In this document: positions 39,427-48,576 of the stretch, piece after piece
How the letters are laid out: every line of letters starts with the position of its first letter
Position numbering within the stretch: the stretch's first letter is position 1
Notes under the pieces: model-generated
What the model was told of the DNA's origin: nothing
Database searches by the model: none
The model's input: the letters and a program-made list of their open reading frames with translations, nothing else
Translations under genes and position numbers: made by a program
Origin: Hyphomicrobium sp.
GTDB lineage: Bacteria > Pseudomonadota > Alphaproteobacteria > Rhizobiales > Hyphomicrobiaceae
DNA length: 64,000 nt
Direction: 5' to 3'
NCBI GenBank assembly: GCA_002928955.1
Contig: PERT01000005.1
Coordinates: forward strand, 1 to 64,000

Positions 39427-39963
39427 TCAGGAGCCGGTCGGCGGTTGGGTGTCGCCTGCACCCAGCGGACGCTGCATTTGCACGCTGTCGAGCCATCGAC
39501 CGTGCTTGAAGCCGACGGCCGGCAATGCCCCCACCACTTTGAACCCCAAGGCCCGGTGCAGCGCGATCGACGGCGCCTGACGCTCGCTGTCGCCGATCAC
39601 GGCGATCATCTGGCGGAAGCCCAGGTCAGTGCAGCGATCGACCAGCGCACTGAGCAGCGCCTTTCCGATTCCTCGCCCTTGGACGCCCTCGGCCACATAG
39701 ATCGAGTCCTCCACCGTGAACCGGTAGGCCGGCCGCGCCCGGAACGCCTGGGCGTAAGCATAGCCGGCGAGGCGTCCGTCGGTCTCCGCAGCGAGATAGG
39801 GAAAGCCTGAAGCGGTTATGGTCTCGAACCGCCGCCGCATCTCAGCCTGGTCGGGCGGCGCAAGTTCGAACGTCGCCGTCCCCTCGATGACCTGCGGCTG
39901 GTAAATCGTCGCGATTGCTGGGATGTCGATGAGGGTGGCCAAGCGAATGGTCGGCGGGCTCAT
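39427..39963 (-). CDS. GNAT acetyltransferase, phosphinothricin acetyltransferase-like
   Basis: A 178-residue GNAT protein of the phosphinothricin/methionine-sulfoximine acetyltransferase (PAT/MnaT) group. RLATLIDIPAIATIYQPQVIEG at the N-terminus, YAYAQAFRARPAYRFTVEDSIYVAE, and the acetyl-CoA loop VQGRGIGKALLSAL (about 96-109) are typical. ALHRALGFKVVGALPAVGFKHGRWLDSVQMQR near the end completes the family pattern. It probably acetylates an amino-acid analogue or amine. The ATG is at 39961-39963. Confidence 0.9.
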   Translation of the reverse strand: MSPPTIRLATLIDIPAIATIYQPQVIEGTATFELAPPDQAEMRRRFETITASGFPYLAAETDGRLAGYAYAQAFRARPAYRFTVEDSIYVAEGVQGRGIGKALLSALVDRCTDLGFRQMIAVIGDSERQAPSIALHRALGFKVVGALPAVGFKHGRWLDSVQMQRPLGAGDTQPPTGS

Positions 39964-40085
39964 GCGAAGTCCCTCGAAGTCCCAAAGGTCCGCAAATCCG
40001 GGCCGTTTCTCGAACGATCCGCAATAGCCGAAGGGCCCCGCTTGCGCGGAGCCCTCCAGATTTATTCATGTGCATCGGCCAGCGC

Positions 40086-40844
40086 TTATTCTCGGTCGCC
40101 GAACAGCTGCAGCATCGAGGTAAACATGTTGATGAAGTCGAGGTAAAGGTTCAGCGCACCCATGATCGCACCCTTGGCCAACATCGTCGCGTCACCAGCG
40201 ATCTCGTAATAGTTGTCCTTGATCTGCTGCGTGTCATAGGCCGTGAGGCCCGCAAAAATCAGTACGCCCAGCGCCGAGATCGCGAACTGAAGAGCGGTTG
40301 ACTGCAGGAAGATATTGACGATCGCCGCGATGATCAGTCCGATGACGCCCATCACCAGGAACGTACCCCATCCGGAAAGGTCCTTCTTGGTCGTGTAGCC
40401 ATAGAGGCTCAAAGCCGCGAAGGCTGCCGCGGTGATGAAGAACACCCGCGTGATCGACTGGCCCGTGAAAACCAGGAAGATCGTCGAGAGCGACAGACCC
40501 ATGACCGCCGCGAACAGCCAGAACGAGATCTGAGCCGCCGGAACGCTCATCTTGTAGATGCGGAACGAGAGGAAGAAAACGAACGCGAGGGGGGCCAGCA
40601 TGATGACCCACTTCAGGGGGGTGTTATAGATCAAGTTGCCGAACGGGGTGAGGGCGACCTTGCCACCGACGCGTTCCACCAACGCGGCGGAGCTAACGAG
40701 ATAGGCGACGATGCCTGTCAGCGCTACACCGGCCGCCATATAATTGTAGACGCCGAGCATGTATGACCGCAGGCCAGCATCGACCGCCGAGCCCGTGCGC
40801 ATCGCCGAACCTGCGACTGCGTACCTATTGTCGAACTGAGCCAT
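40086..40844 (-). CDS. Bax inhibitor-1/YccA family membrane protein
   Basis: A 252-residue BI-1 (TMBIM) protein with seven hydrophobic segments. The fold includes MSVPAAQISFWLFAAVMGLSLS, and the signature FAGLTAYDTQQIKDNYYE precedes the last helix, which ends in NMFTSMLQLFGDRE. Family members are membrane calcium-leak or protease-associated proteins; YccA modulates FtsH. The ATG at 40842-40844 has AGGGA upstream; a longer frame exists but is poor. A TATAAT-like -10 is present at 40937-40942 (minus). Confidence 0.93.
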   Translation of the reverse strand: MAQFDNRYAVAGSAMRTGSAVDAGLRSYMLGVYNYMAAGVALTGIVAYLVSSAALVERVGGKVALTPFGNLIYNTPLKWVIMLAPLAFVFFLSFRIYKMSVPAAQISFWLFAAVMGLSLSTIFLVFTGQSITRVFFITAAAFAALSLYGYTTKKDLSGWGTFLVMGVIGLIIAAIVNIFLQSTALQFAISALGVLIFAGLTAYDTQQIKDNYYEIAGDATMLAKGAIMGALNLYLDFINMFTSMLQLFGDRE

Positions 40845-40999
40845 GTTCAATTTCCCTTGTACCGTGTTGCGAACCAACACTGAGCTGCTGGAATATGCCT
40901 CCTGCCCATCTCGCATTCAAGGTCGACGCCAACAAAATTATATGACCCCGGGGCTCAGGTATTTTTCTTCTATATGTATCAGAAGTTTAATTCCTTTGG

Positions 41000-43582
41000 T
41001 CACTCCGACCTGAGGTAAGGCACCGGTGGCGCACGAAGCACTTGCCATGTACCCAATCCGCCGAACATGGCCACCAGTGCCGCCGCGAGACCCAGGGCCT
41101 GGAACACCGCGAGCCATGAGAACGTGAACTCAACGTCCATCACGAACCGCAGCGTTGCCCAGGCCGCGCCCGCCCCCAGCGCAACGGCAAATAGCGCTGC
41201 GATGACGGCCAGCGACATGTACTCGATCAGGTGGGCCGTCAAGATCCGACGCCGGGTCGCGCCCAGTGTCTTCAGGATGACGGCCTCCAGGATCCGCCGA
41301 CGCTGCGCCGTGGCCAGCGCGCCGGCCAGTACCAGCGCACCCGCGACCAGTGTCACGCTGCCTGCTATCCGGACCGCTGTCATCACCTTGACAAAAATCA
41401 TACTGACAGCGTCGAGAGCATCCTTCACCCGGATGGCCGTAACCGCCGGATAGGCCTTGCCGAGCTTGCGCCCGACGGTCGCCTCCTGATCGAGCGAAGT
41501 GCCCTTCGGCAGCATGATCGTGGCCAGCAGATTGTGCGGCGCGGACCTCAATGTGATCGGGGAAAACACCATCACGAAGTTGATGGCCATGCTCTCCCAG
41601 TTGACCTCACGCAGGTTGGCGATCCTGGCGGTCAGGTTGCGGCCGAGTACATTGACGGTGACCTCATCACCGATCGCTAGCTTGAGTTTCTGCGCCAGTT
41701 CCGCCTCGAACGAGACCAGCGGTTCACCGGCATAGTCAGGCGGCCACCAAGTGCCCGACGTGACTTTCGATCCCTCGGGGACGGTATCGGCGTAGGTCAG
41801 ACCGCGGTCGCCATTCAGCACCCACGAGGCTTCCGGTGGCGCCTTGATGTCTTCGACGGCGACGCCCTTCAACCGCACCAGCCGCCCGCGCAGCATAGGC
41901 GCATTGCCAAGCTCCGCCCCTGGCACCTGATCGCCGACCAGCTTGGCAATGCCCGGAAGGTCATCCTTCGGAATGTCGAGGACGAAGTAGTTGGGTGACT
42001 TATCCGGTAGCCGCGACGATAACTCCGTCACCAATGAGGCGTCGGTCAGCGCCACCGCCACGAGCAGCGACAACCCAGCGCCGAGCGACATCACAACCGA
42101 CCTGGTCAATCCCCCCGGAGCTCCGATGTTGCCGACAGCCAGCGCGATCTCCGGAATGGGCGATCGCGGCAGTTTGCGCGCGCCCCACGTCACCAGCACG
42201 CCCAATGCGAGGAACACGCCAAACACAATGAACAACCCGGCGCAGAACATCAATGCGAGCTTCTGTGAATCCGAACTCAGCACCGCCACGGCTACGAGCG
42301 CGAGCAGCACCACTGCGGTCGCGACGATCACGCGCAGTCGTGGCCAGCTGCTCTCGCCGGATACCTCGTCCCTGAACAGCACCGCCGCCGACACCCGCTC
42401 CGCCCGGCCAAGCGGCCACAACGCGAACAACAGCGCAACGAGGAACCCGTAGAGTGCGGCCGTCGCAACACTGCGCCACGACACTTGCAGATCGGCCCGC
42501 ACCGGCAGCGCCGACCCATAGAGCGCTTGCAGCACGCCCGGCACGAGATAACCAAGCATCAGACCGATCGCGACACCGATGGCGGCCATCGCGACGATTT
42601 GGATGAGGAAGATCTGGAACACGGTCGCACTCGACGCGCCTATGCTCTTCATCGTACCGATGACCTTGCGCCGCCTGTCGACGAAGGTGCTCACGGCATT
42701 CGCCACGCCAACGCCCCCGACCAGCAGCGCCGTGAGGCCAATCAGCGTCAGAAACTGACGCAGCCGTTCCAGCGTCCGCGATATCTGCGGCGAGGGATCG
42801 CGCCGGTCGGTGATCGTGAAGCCCGCTTCCGGTAGCTCGGACTTGATGCGATCACGGAACTTGACAAGGCCCGGTGCACCGCCCGCCTCGGCCCCGTCGA
42901 GCGTCACGGCGTATCGCCAGCGGATTAGCGTTCCGGGCTGCACGAGCCCTGTCTTCTCGAGTGTTTCAAGGGAGACCATCACCCGCGGACCGTACGTCAG
43001 CCGGTCGACGAGCTGGTCCGGCTCAGACGCCAGCGTGGCGCGGATCACCACCTCGGCCTTGCCAAGCGTCATGCGGTCGCCGACTTTGAGCCCCAGCCGT
43101 TCGAGCAGTATCGGCTCGACCACCGCGCCGTTACCCTGGTGGACGGCGGCCCCGATGCTCGTTGCTTCGCTGAGCTTCAGCGTCCCGACCAGCGGATAGG
43201 CCGCGTCGATACCCTTCAACTCGGCAAGCGATTGATCCTCGCCGTCGAGCCGCCTTGCCATAGTGCGCATAGTGGCGGTCTCGCTCATGCGTCCAGAGCT
43301 TGCGAGCCAGACCCGTTCCGGTCCTTCCGATCGGGCGTGCATCCGCGCCAGCGTCACGTCGCCACCCAGGATCTCCTGACCCTGCCGTTCGAGGCCCGAC
43401 CGCAACGCGTCGGACAGCGCGCCGACGGCTGTGATCACCATTACGCCAAGAGCCACGCAGGCGATGAACACATAAAACCCGCTCACGCCGCCGCGCAGTT
43501 CGCGGAGTGCCAGCCGGAACACGGCCGGCAGCGAAATGCCCGTAGTGACTGGCCGCACGGCAATCGTATCGGTGGTGCTCAT
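41000..43582 (-). CDS. YbbP-like ABC transporter permease
   Basis: An 860-residue permease of the FtsX/MacB superfamily, YbbP type, with about ten membrane segments in two FtsX-like halves (FLTLIGLTALLVGGVGVANAV and SVTLVAGALVLAGALATAQRRR) and large periplasmic domains. FRLALRELRGGVSGFYVFIACVALGV is the conserved first helix. It forms an exporter with the adjacent ATPase; the substrate is unknown, possibly lipophilic. The ATG at 43580-43582 overlaps the stop of the ATPase gene by 4 bp, so the pair is coupled. Confidence 0.93.
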   Translation of the reverse strand: MSTTDTIAVRPVTTGISLPAVFRLALRELRGGVSGFYVFIACVALGVMVITAVGALSDALRSGLERQGQEILGGDVTLARMHARSEGPERVWLASSGRMSETATMRTMARRLDGEDQSLAELKGIDAAYPLVGTLKLSEATSIGAAVHQGNGAVVEPILLERLGLKVGDRMTLGKAEVVIRATLASEPDQLVDRLTYGPRVMVSLETLEKTGLVQPGTLIRWRYAVTLDGAEAGGAPGLVKFRDRIKSELPEAGFTITDRRDPSPQISRTLERLRQFLTLIGLTALLVGGVGVANAVSTFVDRRRKVIGTMKSIGASSATVFQIFLIQIVAMAAIGVAIGLMLGYLVPGVLQALYGSALPVRADLQVSWRSVATAALYGFLVALLFALWPLGRAERVSAAVLFRDEVSGESSWPRLRVIVATAVVLLALVAVAVLSSDSQKLALMFCAGLFIVFGVFLALGVLVTWGARKLPRSPIPEIALAVGNIGAPGGLTRSVVMSLGAGLSLLVAVALTDASLVTELSSRLPDKSPNYFVLDIPKDDLPGIAKLVGDQVPGAELGNAPMLRGRLVRLKGVAVEDIKAPPEASWVLNGDRGLTYADTVPEGSKVTSGTWWPPDYAGEPLVSFEAELAQKLKLAIGDEVTVNVLGRNLTARIANLREVNWESMAINFVMVFSPITLRSAPHNLLATIMLPKGTSLDQEATVGRKLGKAYPAVTAIRVKDALDAVSMIFVKVMTAVRIAGSVTLVAGALVLAGALATAQRRRILEAVILKTLGATRRRILTAHLIEYMSLAVIAALFAVALGAGAAWATLRFVMDVEFTFSWLAVFQALGLAAALVAMFGGLGTWQVLRAPPVPYLRSE

Positions 43583-44319
43583 GCCGCGAGCGCCCCTGTC
43601 TCGGAGACGATCTTGCCATCGGCCATGCGGATGGTCCGCTGGCATTCGGCGGCCAGCCGCTCGTCGTGTGTCACGAGCACAAGCGTCGATTGCCGCCGCT
43701 TTTGAAGGCCGAACAGAAGATCGACCACGGCGCGGCCCGTTTTGCCATCGAGATTGCCTGTCGGCTCATCAGCCAACAGCAGTTTGGGTCGCGCCGATAG
43801 CGCCCGCGCCAGGGCCACCCGCTGCTGCTCGCCGCCAGACAGCTGCGCCGGAAAATGATCGTGCCGAACGCCAAGGCCGACCTCGTCGAGCAATGCGCGC
43901 GCCTTGTCGAAGGCATCCGGGTCACCAGCGAACTCAAGCGGCAATGCAACGTTCTCAAGCGCCGTCATCGTCGGCACAAGGTGGAACGACTGGAACACGA
44001 TGCCGATCTCGGCGCCGCGCACGCGTGCCAGCTCATCTTCGCCGAGTTGGCCAAGATCATGACCCGCAACCTGCACGCCACCGCTCGTCGCCCGTTCGAG
44101 GCCTGCGAGCACCATCAGCAGTGACGTCTTGCCCGACCCCGAGGGACCGACGATGGCAACCGATTGGCCTGCCGGCACCCGCAAACTGACGCCGCGCAGG
44201 ATGTCGACCGCCCCTGCCCGGCTCGCGAGGGTGAGTCGCACATCTCTGAGCTCGATGATCGGGCTCGTCGATGGTTGATGGGGCGGTGAGGTCACGTGTG
44301 GAGGCGCTAATGACGACAC
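43579..44319 (-). CDS. YbbA-like ABC transporter ATPase
   Basis: A 246-residue LolD/YbbA-type ATPase. Walker A is [16 protein letters not shown], the signature is [15 protein letters not shown], Walker B is [13 protein letters not shown] and the H-loop is LVTHDERLA. Start: a GTG at 44317-44319 with AAGGAG about ten bases upstream is preferred; the frame also opens with a TTG at 44346. The first 20 residues are Pro/Ser-rich. It pairs with the YbbP-like permease and is divergent from tesA, the classic tesA/ybbA/ybbP arrangement. Confidence 0.94.
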   Translation of the reverse strand: MSSLAPPHVTSPPHQPSTSPIIELRDVRLTLASRAGAVDILRGVSLRVPAGQSVAIVGPSGSGKTSLLMVLAGLERATSGGVQVAGHDLGQLGEDELARVRGAEIGIVFQSFHLVPTMTALENVALPLEFAGDPDAFDKARALLDEVGLGVRHDHFPAQLSGGEQQRVALARALSARPKLLLADEPTGNLDGKTGRAVVDLLFGLQKRRQSTLVLVTHDERLAAECQRTIRMADGKIVSETGALAA

Positions 44320-44466
44320 TTGGTCTCGGCTCCTTGGAGGGGACAACGGCTGAGGGATTGCTCACTTCGGTCTTGTCTCGTGGACATCCAACTTCTACGT
44401 GACCGTCACGATTTGGACGACGTACCATGCGAAGTTGCCAGGCTGACGGATCGATGAGGCGCAAAA

Positions 44467-45207
44467 ATGAAGCGGACTTCTGCTCATAGCCCCATGTGCT
44501 GTTGCACGCCATGGGGCGTCCGCGTTGCTCGGCGTGCCTTTTCCGAGGTGGTGGCGCTCGTACTCTTATTCAACCTCGCTCTGGGCATCGTTGCCATGTG
44601 CGCCAATGCCGCCGGTCCGCTAAAACCGCTCAAAGTCGTCGCCTTCGGTGATAGCCTGACCGCAGGCTACCTGTTGCCGCCGCCGGAAGCCTTCCCGGCC
44701 CAGCTCGAAAAAGCACTCCGCGCCCGTGGCCATGCCGTCGAGATTGCCAACGCCGGCGTCTCAGGCGACACCACCAGCGGCGGGCTCGCCCGTTTTTCCT
44801 GGGCCATCCCCGAGGGCACCGACGCGGTGATTCTCGAGCTCGGCGCCAACGATGCGCTACGCGGTATCGATCCCAAAATGGCCCGCACCAATCTCGACCG
44901 GCTCTTGAGCGAGCTTTCGAAGCGCGGTGTCCCGGTTTTGCTCGCCGGCATGAAAGCGCCGCGCAATTGGGGTGACGCTTATGCTACGGAATTCGACGCG
45001 ATTTTCCCCGATCTCGCCCAGAAGCACGGTGCGCTGCTCTATCCATTCTTCCTCGACGGGATCGTGCTCGACGCCAAGCTCAACCTGGGCGATGGGCTGC
45101 ATCCAAATGGCCCTGGTGTCGCCGTAATCGTCGAACGCATTCTACCTCTCGCCGAGCAGCTTCTGGAGCAAGCGCGAAAGCGCGTCGCCGTGCCCTCGCG
45201 CAGCTGA
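44467..45207 (+). CDS. tesA: GDSL arylesterase / lysophospholipase TesA
   Basis: A 246-residue SGNH-hydrolase of the TesA type (thioesterase I / arylesterase / lysophospholipase L1), probably exported: a hydrophobic segment (VVALVLLFNLALGIVAM) ends before NAAGPLKP. Catalytic blocks are VAFGDSLTAGYLLPP (Ser), NAGVSGDTTSGG (Gly), LELGANDALRG (Asn) and GDGLHPNGPG (Asp/His), about residues 58-219. It is divergent from the YbbA/YbbP exporter genes, which commonly accompany it. Confidence 0.94.
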   Translation: MKRTSAHSPMCCCTPWGVRVARRAFSEVVALVLLFNLALGIVAMCANAAGPLKPLKVVAFGDSLTAGYLLPPPEAFPAQLEKALRARGHAVEIANAGVSGDTTSGGLARFSWAIPEGTDAVILELGANDALRGIDPKMARTNLDRLLSELSKRGVPVLLAGMKAPRNWGDAYATEFDAIFPDLAQKHGALLYPFFLDGIVLDAKLNLGDGLHPNGPGVAVIVERILPLAEQLLEQARKRVAVPSRS

Positions 45208-45250
45208 CCCCCGCCTCGGCAGCACCCGCACGACAACCGCGGAGACCCCC

Positions 45251-45829
45251 ATGCCCCGTCTGTTCACTGGCATCGAGATCGGGCCCGACATGCGCGCGCT
45301 GCTCGGCGGATTGAAATCTCCGCTGCCTGGTGCCTCGTGGGTCGATTCCCGCAACCTGCACATCACGCTCCGGTTCGCTGGCGACGTTGACAACCCGACC
45401 GCACGTGAATTCGCTGATCAGCTGTCGATGATCGACGTGCCGTGTTTCAGTATCCGCCTCAAGGGGCTCGGCGTGTTCGGCAGAATCGATCCGCACACCA
45501 TCTGGGCCGGTGTCGAGGCCGGACCGGAACTGGAGCGTCTGGCCCGCGCAAACGAGCGGGCGGCGCGCCTGGCTGGATTGAAACCTGAGACGCGCGCCTT
45601 CCATCCGCACGTGACGCTGGCCCGGCTCAAGCATACTCGCGACGAGGCCGTGGCCCGCCTACTCGGCCGGCACGCGGCGTTCCGGTCACCTGAAATCCTG
45701 GTCAGCCGGTTCGTCCTCTATTCGGCCAAGCCTTCCATCGGCGGAGGCCCATACGTGGCCGAAGAGACCTTCCTTCTGGCGGGCGGCGGCTACGACGAGG
45801 ACAGCGGCAACGGCTATGGGCTGTGGTGA
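45251..45829 (+). CDS. thpR: RNA 2',3'-cyclic phosphodiesterase
   Basis: A 192-residue 2H phosphoesterase (ThpR/LigT family) that opens 2',3'-cyclic phosphates in RNA or nucleotides. The two catalytic HxTx motifs are NLHITLRFAG (about residues 35-44) and FHPHVTLARLK (about 117-127). RLFTGIEIGPDM is the typical first strand. It lies 43 bp after tesA on the same strand and may be co-transcribed. Confidence 0.94.
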   Translation: MPRLFTGIEIGPDMRALLGGLKSPLPGASWVDSRNLHITLRFAGDVDNPTAREFADQLSMIDVPCFSIRLKGLGVFGRIDPHTIWAGVEAGPELERLARANERAARLAGLKPETRAFHPHVTLARLKHTRDEAVARLLGRHAAFRSPEILVSRFVLYSAKPSIGGGPYVAEETFLLAGGGYDEDSGNGYGLW

Positions 45830-45845
45830 GCTTCAACCTGGTGCC

Positions 45846-46880
45846 TCAACGCCGCGGCGCATCCCCTGGCCACGTGTACTTCTGTCCTGAGGCCGGCAGC
45901 CAGGAGCCGCCAAGTCCCGTAAATGGAGAAGGCGCACTGACCCTTGCGACGATTGGCTGTCGCGGCGCACGTTGTGCCGGCCTGTTGGAGCTGACCGCCC
46001 CATTTGCGATGCGGTCCGCGCGGGCCGCCAGCTTCGGTCGGACGGGCACTATGGGTTGCTCGATCTGCGGATCGGAGTCGGTTTTCGATTGCAGGCCGTC
46101 TTGCGCCGACGTGGCGACGGCAGGTGGTGATGAGTTCTGTTGGTCCTGACCGCCGTTGGACCCCGGACCGTTCATCGCTCGACCGACCGCGACCGGAGCG
46201 CTCTTGTCGAGCTCTAATCGCCGCGCGATCTCGGCGTCTTTGGGCCGTGCCTCGGCGAGTGCAGCTTCCGCTGCGTATTGCCTGTGACGAAGAGTTTCAG
46301 CCTCGGACCACGGCATCGGCTTGCAGCTGCAGCCGTCAATCAGCGTCTTTCGATACTTGAAGGCGTTCGGCATTCTGAGATAGCTACGGCCAGCGAGATC
46401 AAGCATGGTCGACATGTTGTCGCTGCCGGCGGGCATGTAGTAGAGCCGCGCCTCGTCTCCGCAGCCGGCTCGGCATTGGGCCGAATCGCGCATGAAGCGT
46501 GCGCGATCGACCGAATTGCTGATCGGAAAGTAATACCCGTCGCAACCCCGCACGCATAGTGTCCGGTACTTGCCGCCACTCGCCGGTGCCGATCGCTCTT
46601 CGCTGTCAGTCGAACGCCAGTTCTCGTTTGGTCGCGACTGTGGGCTGAGCCGGCTGAATTCCCGGCCTCCGGGAGCTAAACCGGGTCGCGAAGGAATCGA
46701 CATGGCTGGCACGCCTGGGCGCTGGATGGGCTGTTCGACCCGTGATTGGGCCTGGCCGATGCCAAACAAGTTCTGCAGAAACGATTGCGCCTCAGCGGTC
46801 CCGGCCAACAAGACGAGCCCTGACGAAAACAGGACGGCGCGATACGCGGCAATAACGCCGCTGACGGCAAAGCTACGCAT
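45846..46880 (-). CDS. DUF2865 cysteine-containing exported protein, paralogue 1
   Basis: A 344-residue DUF2865 protein, function unknown. The start MRSFAVSGVIAAYRAVLF opens a signal peptide cleaved near GTAEAQS; an upstream in-frame ATG at 46967 would bury it. The core TLCVRGCDGYYFPISNS (about 110) and ARFMRDSAQCRAGCGDEARLYY is followed by LRMPNAFKYRKTLIDGCSCKPM, giving about six cysteines in CxxxC/CxC patterns. The C-terminal third is Gln/Pro/Ser-rich. It is a neighbour and paralogue of the next DUF2865 gene. Confidence 0.85.
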   Translation of the reverse strand: MRSFAVSGVIAAYRAVLFSSGLVLLAGTAEAQSFLQNLFGIGQAQSRVEQPIQRPGVPAMSIPSRPGLAPGGREFSRLSPQSRPNENWRSTDSEERSAPASGGKYRTLCVRGCDGYYFPISNSVDRARFMRDSAQCRAGCGDEARLYYMPAGSDNMSTMLDLAGRSYLRMPNAFKYRKTLIDGCSCKPMPWSEAETLRHRQYAAEAALAEARPKDAEIARRLELDKSAPVAVGRAMNGPGSNGGQDQQNSSPPAVATSAQDGLQSKTDSDPQIEQPIVPVRPKLAARADRIANGAVSSNRPAQRAPRQPIVARVSAPSPFTGLGGSWLPASGQKYTWPGDAPRR

Positions 46881-47087
46881 GAACACATCAGCGCGAGTTG
46901 ACGCGCCCCACTCAGCCAAGACACGCCGAGCGGACTGCCGGGCAGGGACCCGGCCGAACCTCGGCATCTGGAGAATGACCCGACTTTGGCAAATTATTCT
47001 TGAACGCGAGGGCCTTTCGTCCGCACTTCATTCGCGCGAACACCAAAAAGATGGCCGCCGCAACGCGCTGGAGGGTGCGATCGCCCT

Positions 47088-48314
47088 TTAAAGGGGCTCA
47101 TACGTGTTCAATCGCCAGTCCGTGCCGTCGAATCGGCGGTTCGGCGAAAAGTCTGCCTGGAGTGTGTGTTTGGATTTGCCTAACGGCCGGGCCGTGCCTT
47201 CAATCGTCGCGCTGAACAATGCCAAAGCCTTGCTCGGGGCGGTCTTCGCCCTCGGCTTAGCTGCATTGCGCTTGGCGCTCTTAGGCCCTTTTGAGATCGC
47301 CTGCTTGTTCGGCCTTGAGACCGCAACGGACGGCCTTCCGCCTGAAACGGCGTTCTCCACCTCGGATTCGGGTTGTTCAGCCTTGTTGGCACCTTGCGCC
47401 AGAGAATTTTCACCTGGCGGCAAGACTGCGACGGACATACGTCTCTGCGGTGCCAAGTTCGATTGCCCCATTGCGACCAATCCCTTGTCGGACGCTTTAG
47501 CCTGAGCCAAAGCCACTTTCAGCTTTGAGACCGGCCCAAGGGTCATCGACCGGGCCTCGTCCACGCGTTCCTTCAGGGTAAACAGCCGATGCTTCGCCCG
47601 CGCCAGCGTTTCCCAGGAATGCGCTCGGCACGTACACGCAGGGTCATAACTGGTGCGAAAGCGAAACGCTGTGTCCAGGGCCGCATACGACTGCCCATTG
47701 AGGTCTGATAGCTGCTCGGCATCCGTGCCGGGATTTCGCTGCACGTAGAGGCGCGACGGACTGCTGCAGCCTCGGTCGCACCGCAGAGCGTCACGTCCAA
47801 AACGATCGCGCGTGGTGGCGAAGCTCATCGGCGTGAGCGCACCGTCACATAGCCTGACACAGACCGTCCGAAAAGTTTCGCGATCAGCCTCGTGCCAGTC
47901 TGTGATCGTGCCCGGCGTGTCGAGATCGTCGTCTGCGGTCGCCGTGACTGGGGTATCCTGTGGTTGCCGGGTCGCCGTTTCCAAACGGGCCGCATCCTCG
48001 TCGATGGTCCCAGGGTTTATGATGCGGAGCGCCGGTTTGGACAGTTGCGAATACTTCGCTTGCTGCCCCACCCGGGGAGCTTTGCGGTCAGCGGGATTGT
48101 CGTGGCGAGCCGGCTTCGCCGTGTCCGCTTTGCCATTGTCCCATGCTCCGGCAAGCACCGAACCAACGGGTTCGTTGCTCTTTCGGGCTTGCACGCCTTT
48201 TGCGCCGAACCACGCCATGACCGACACGGCACTGAAGACCAGCAACAGCAGCGGTGCCGCCCACTTTACCGGAGAACCCCCAGTCACCAGACCAATCATA
48301 CGCCGCTCAAACAT
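47088..48314 (-). CDS. DUF2865 cysteine-containing protein, paralogue 2
   Basis: A 408-residue DUF2865 protein with one N-terminal membrane segment (AAPLLLLVFSAVSVMAWFG, about residues 19-37), then a periplasmic part. TVCVRLCDGALTPMSFATTRDRF and DALRCDRGCSSPSRLYVQ, with FRFRTSYDPACTCRAHSW, repeat the cysteine pattern of paralogue 1, so the two share a core of about 100 residues. The C-terminus is rich in Lys/Ala/Pro. Probable cell-envelope role, inferred from location. The 262-bp region upstream holds its promoter. Confidence 0.85.
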   Translation of the reverse strand: MFERRMIGLVTGGSPVKWAAPLLLLVFSAVSVMAWFGAKGVQARKSNEPVGSVLAGAWDNGKADTAKPARHDNPADRKAPRVGQQAKYSQLSKPALRIINPGTIDEDAARLETATRQPQDTPVTATADDDLDTPGTITDWHEADRETFRTVCVRLCDGALTPMSFATTRDRFGRDALRCDRGCSSPSRLYVQRNPGTDAEQLSDLNGQSYAALDTAFRFRTSYDPACTCRAHSWETLARAKHRLFTLKERVDEARSMTLGPVSKLKVALAQAKASDKGLVAMGQSNLAPQRRMSVAVLPPGENSLAQGANKAEQPESEVENAVSGGRPSVAVSRPNKQAISKGPKSAKRNAAKPRAKTAPSKALALFSATIEGTARPLGKSKHTLQADFSPNRRFDGTDWRLNTYEPL

Positions 48315-48576
48315 GACGAAAGACTTTCAAGACGGAGGAGCCTAATCTGCGTATGCGGATCTTAACCCGGACGAGTTGCATGTGGCAATTTGGGAACAAA
48401 AAAGTTTGACGGCATCCGACCGTGGAAGCCAAACGCCGCGTCTCCAACGTTTGATCAGCCGCAACCGGCAGCTTCGACGCGGCGCGTTGCTTATCTCGTC
48501 CGACGACGGATCGCATGGCAAAACTCGACGCAGCGTTAACTGCGCCTGTCTGGCGGATCCAGATCACATGATCATG

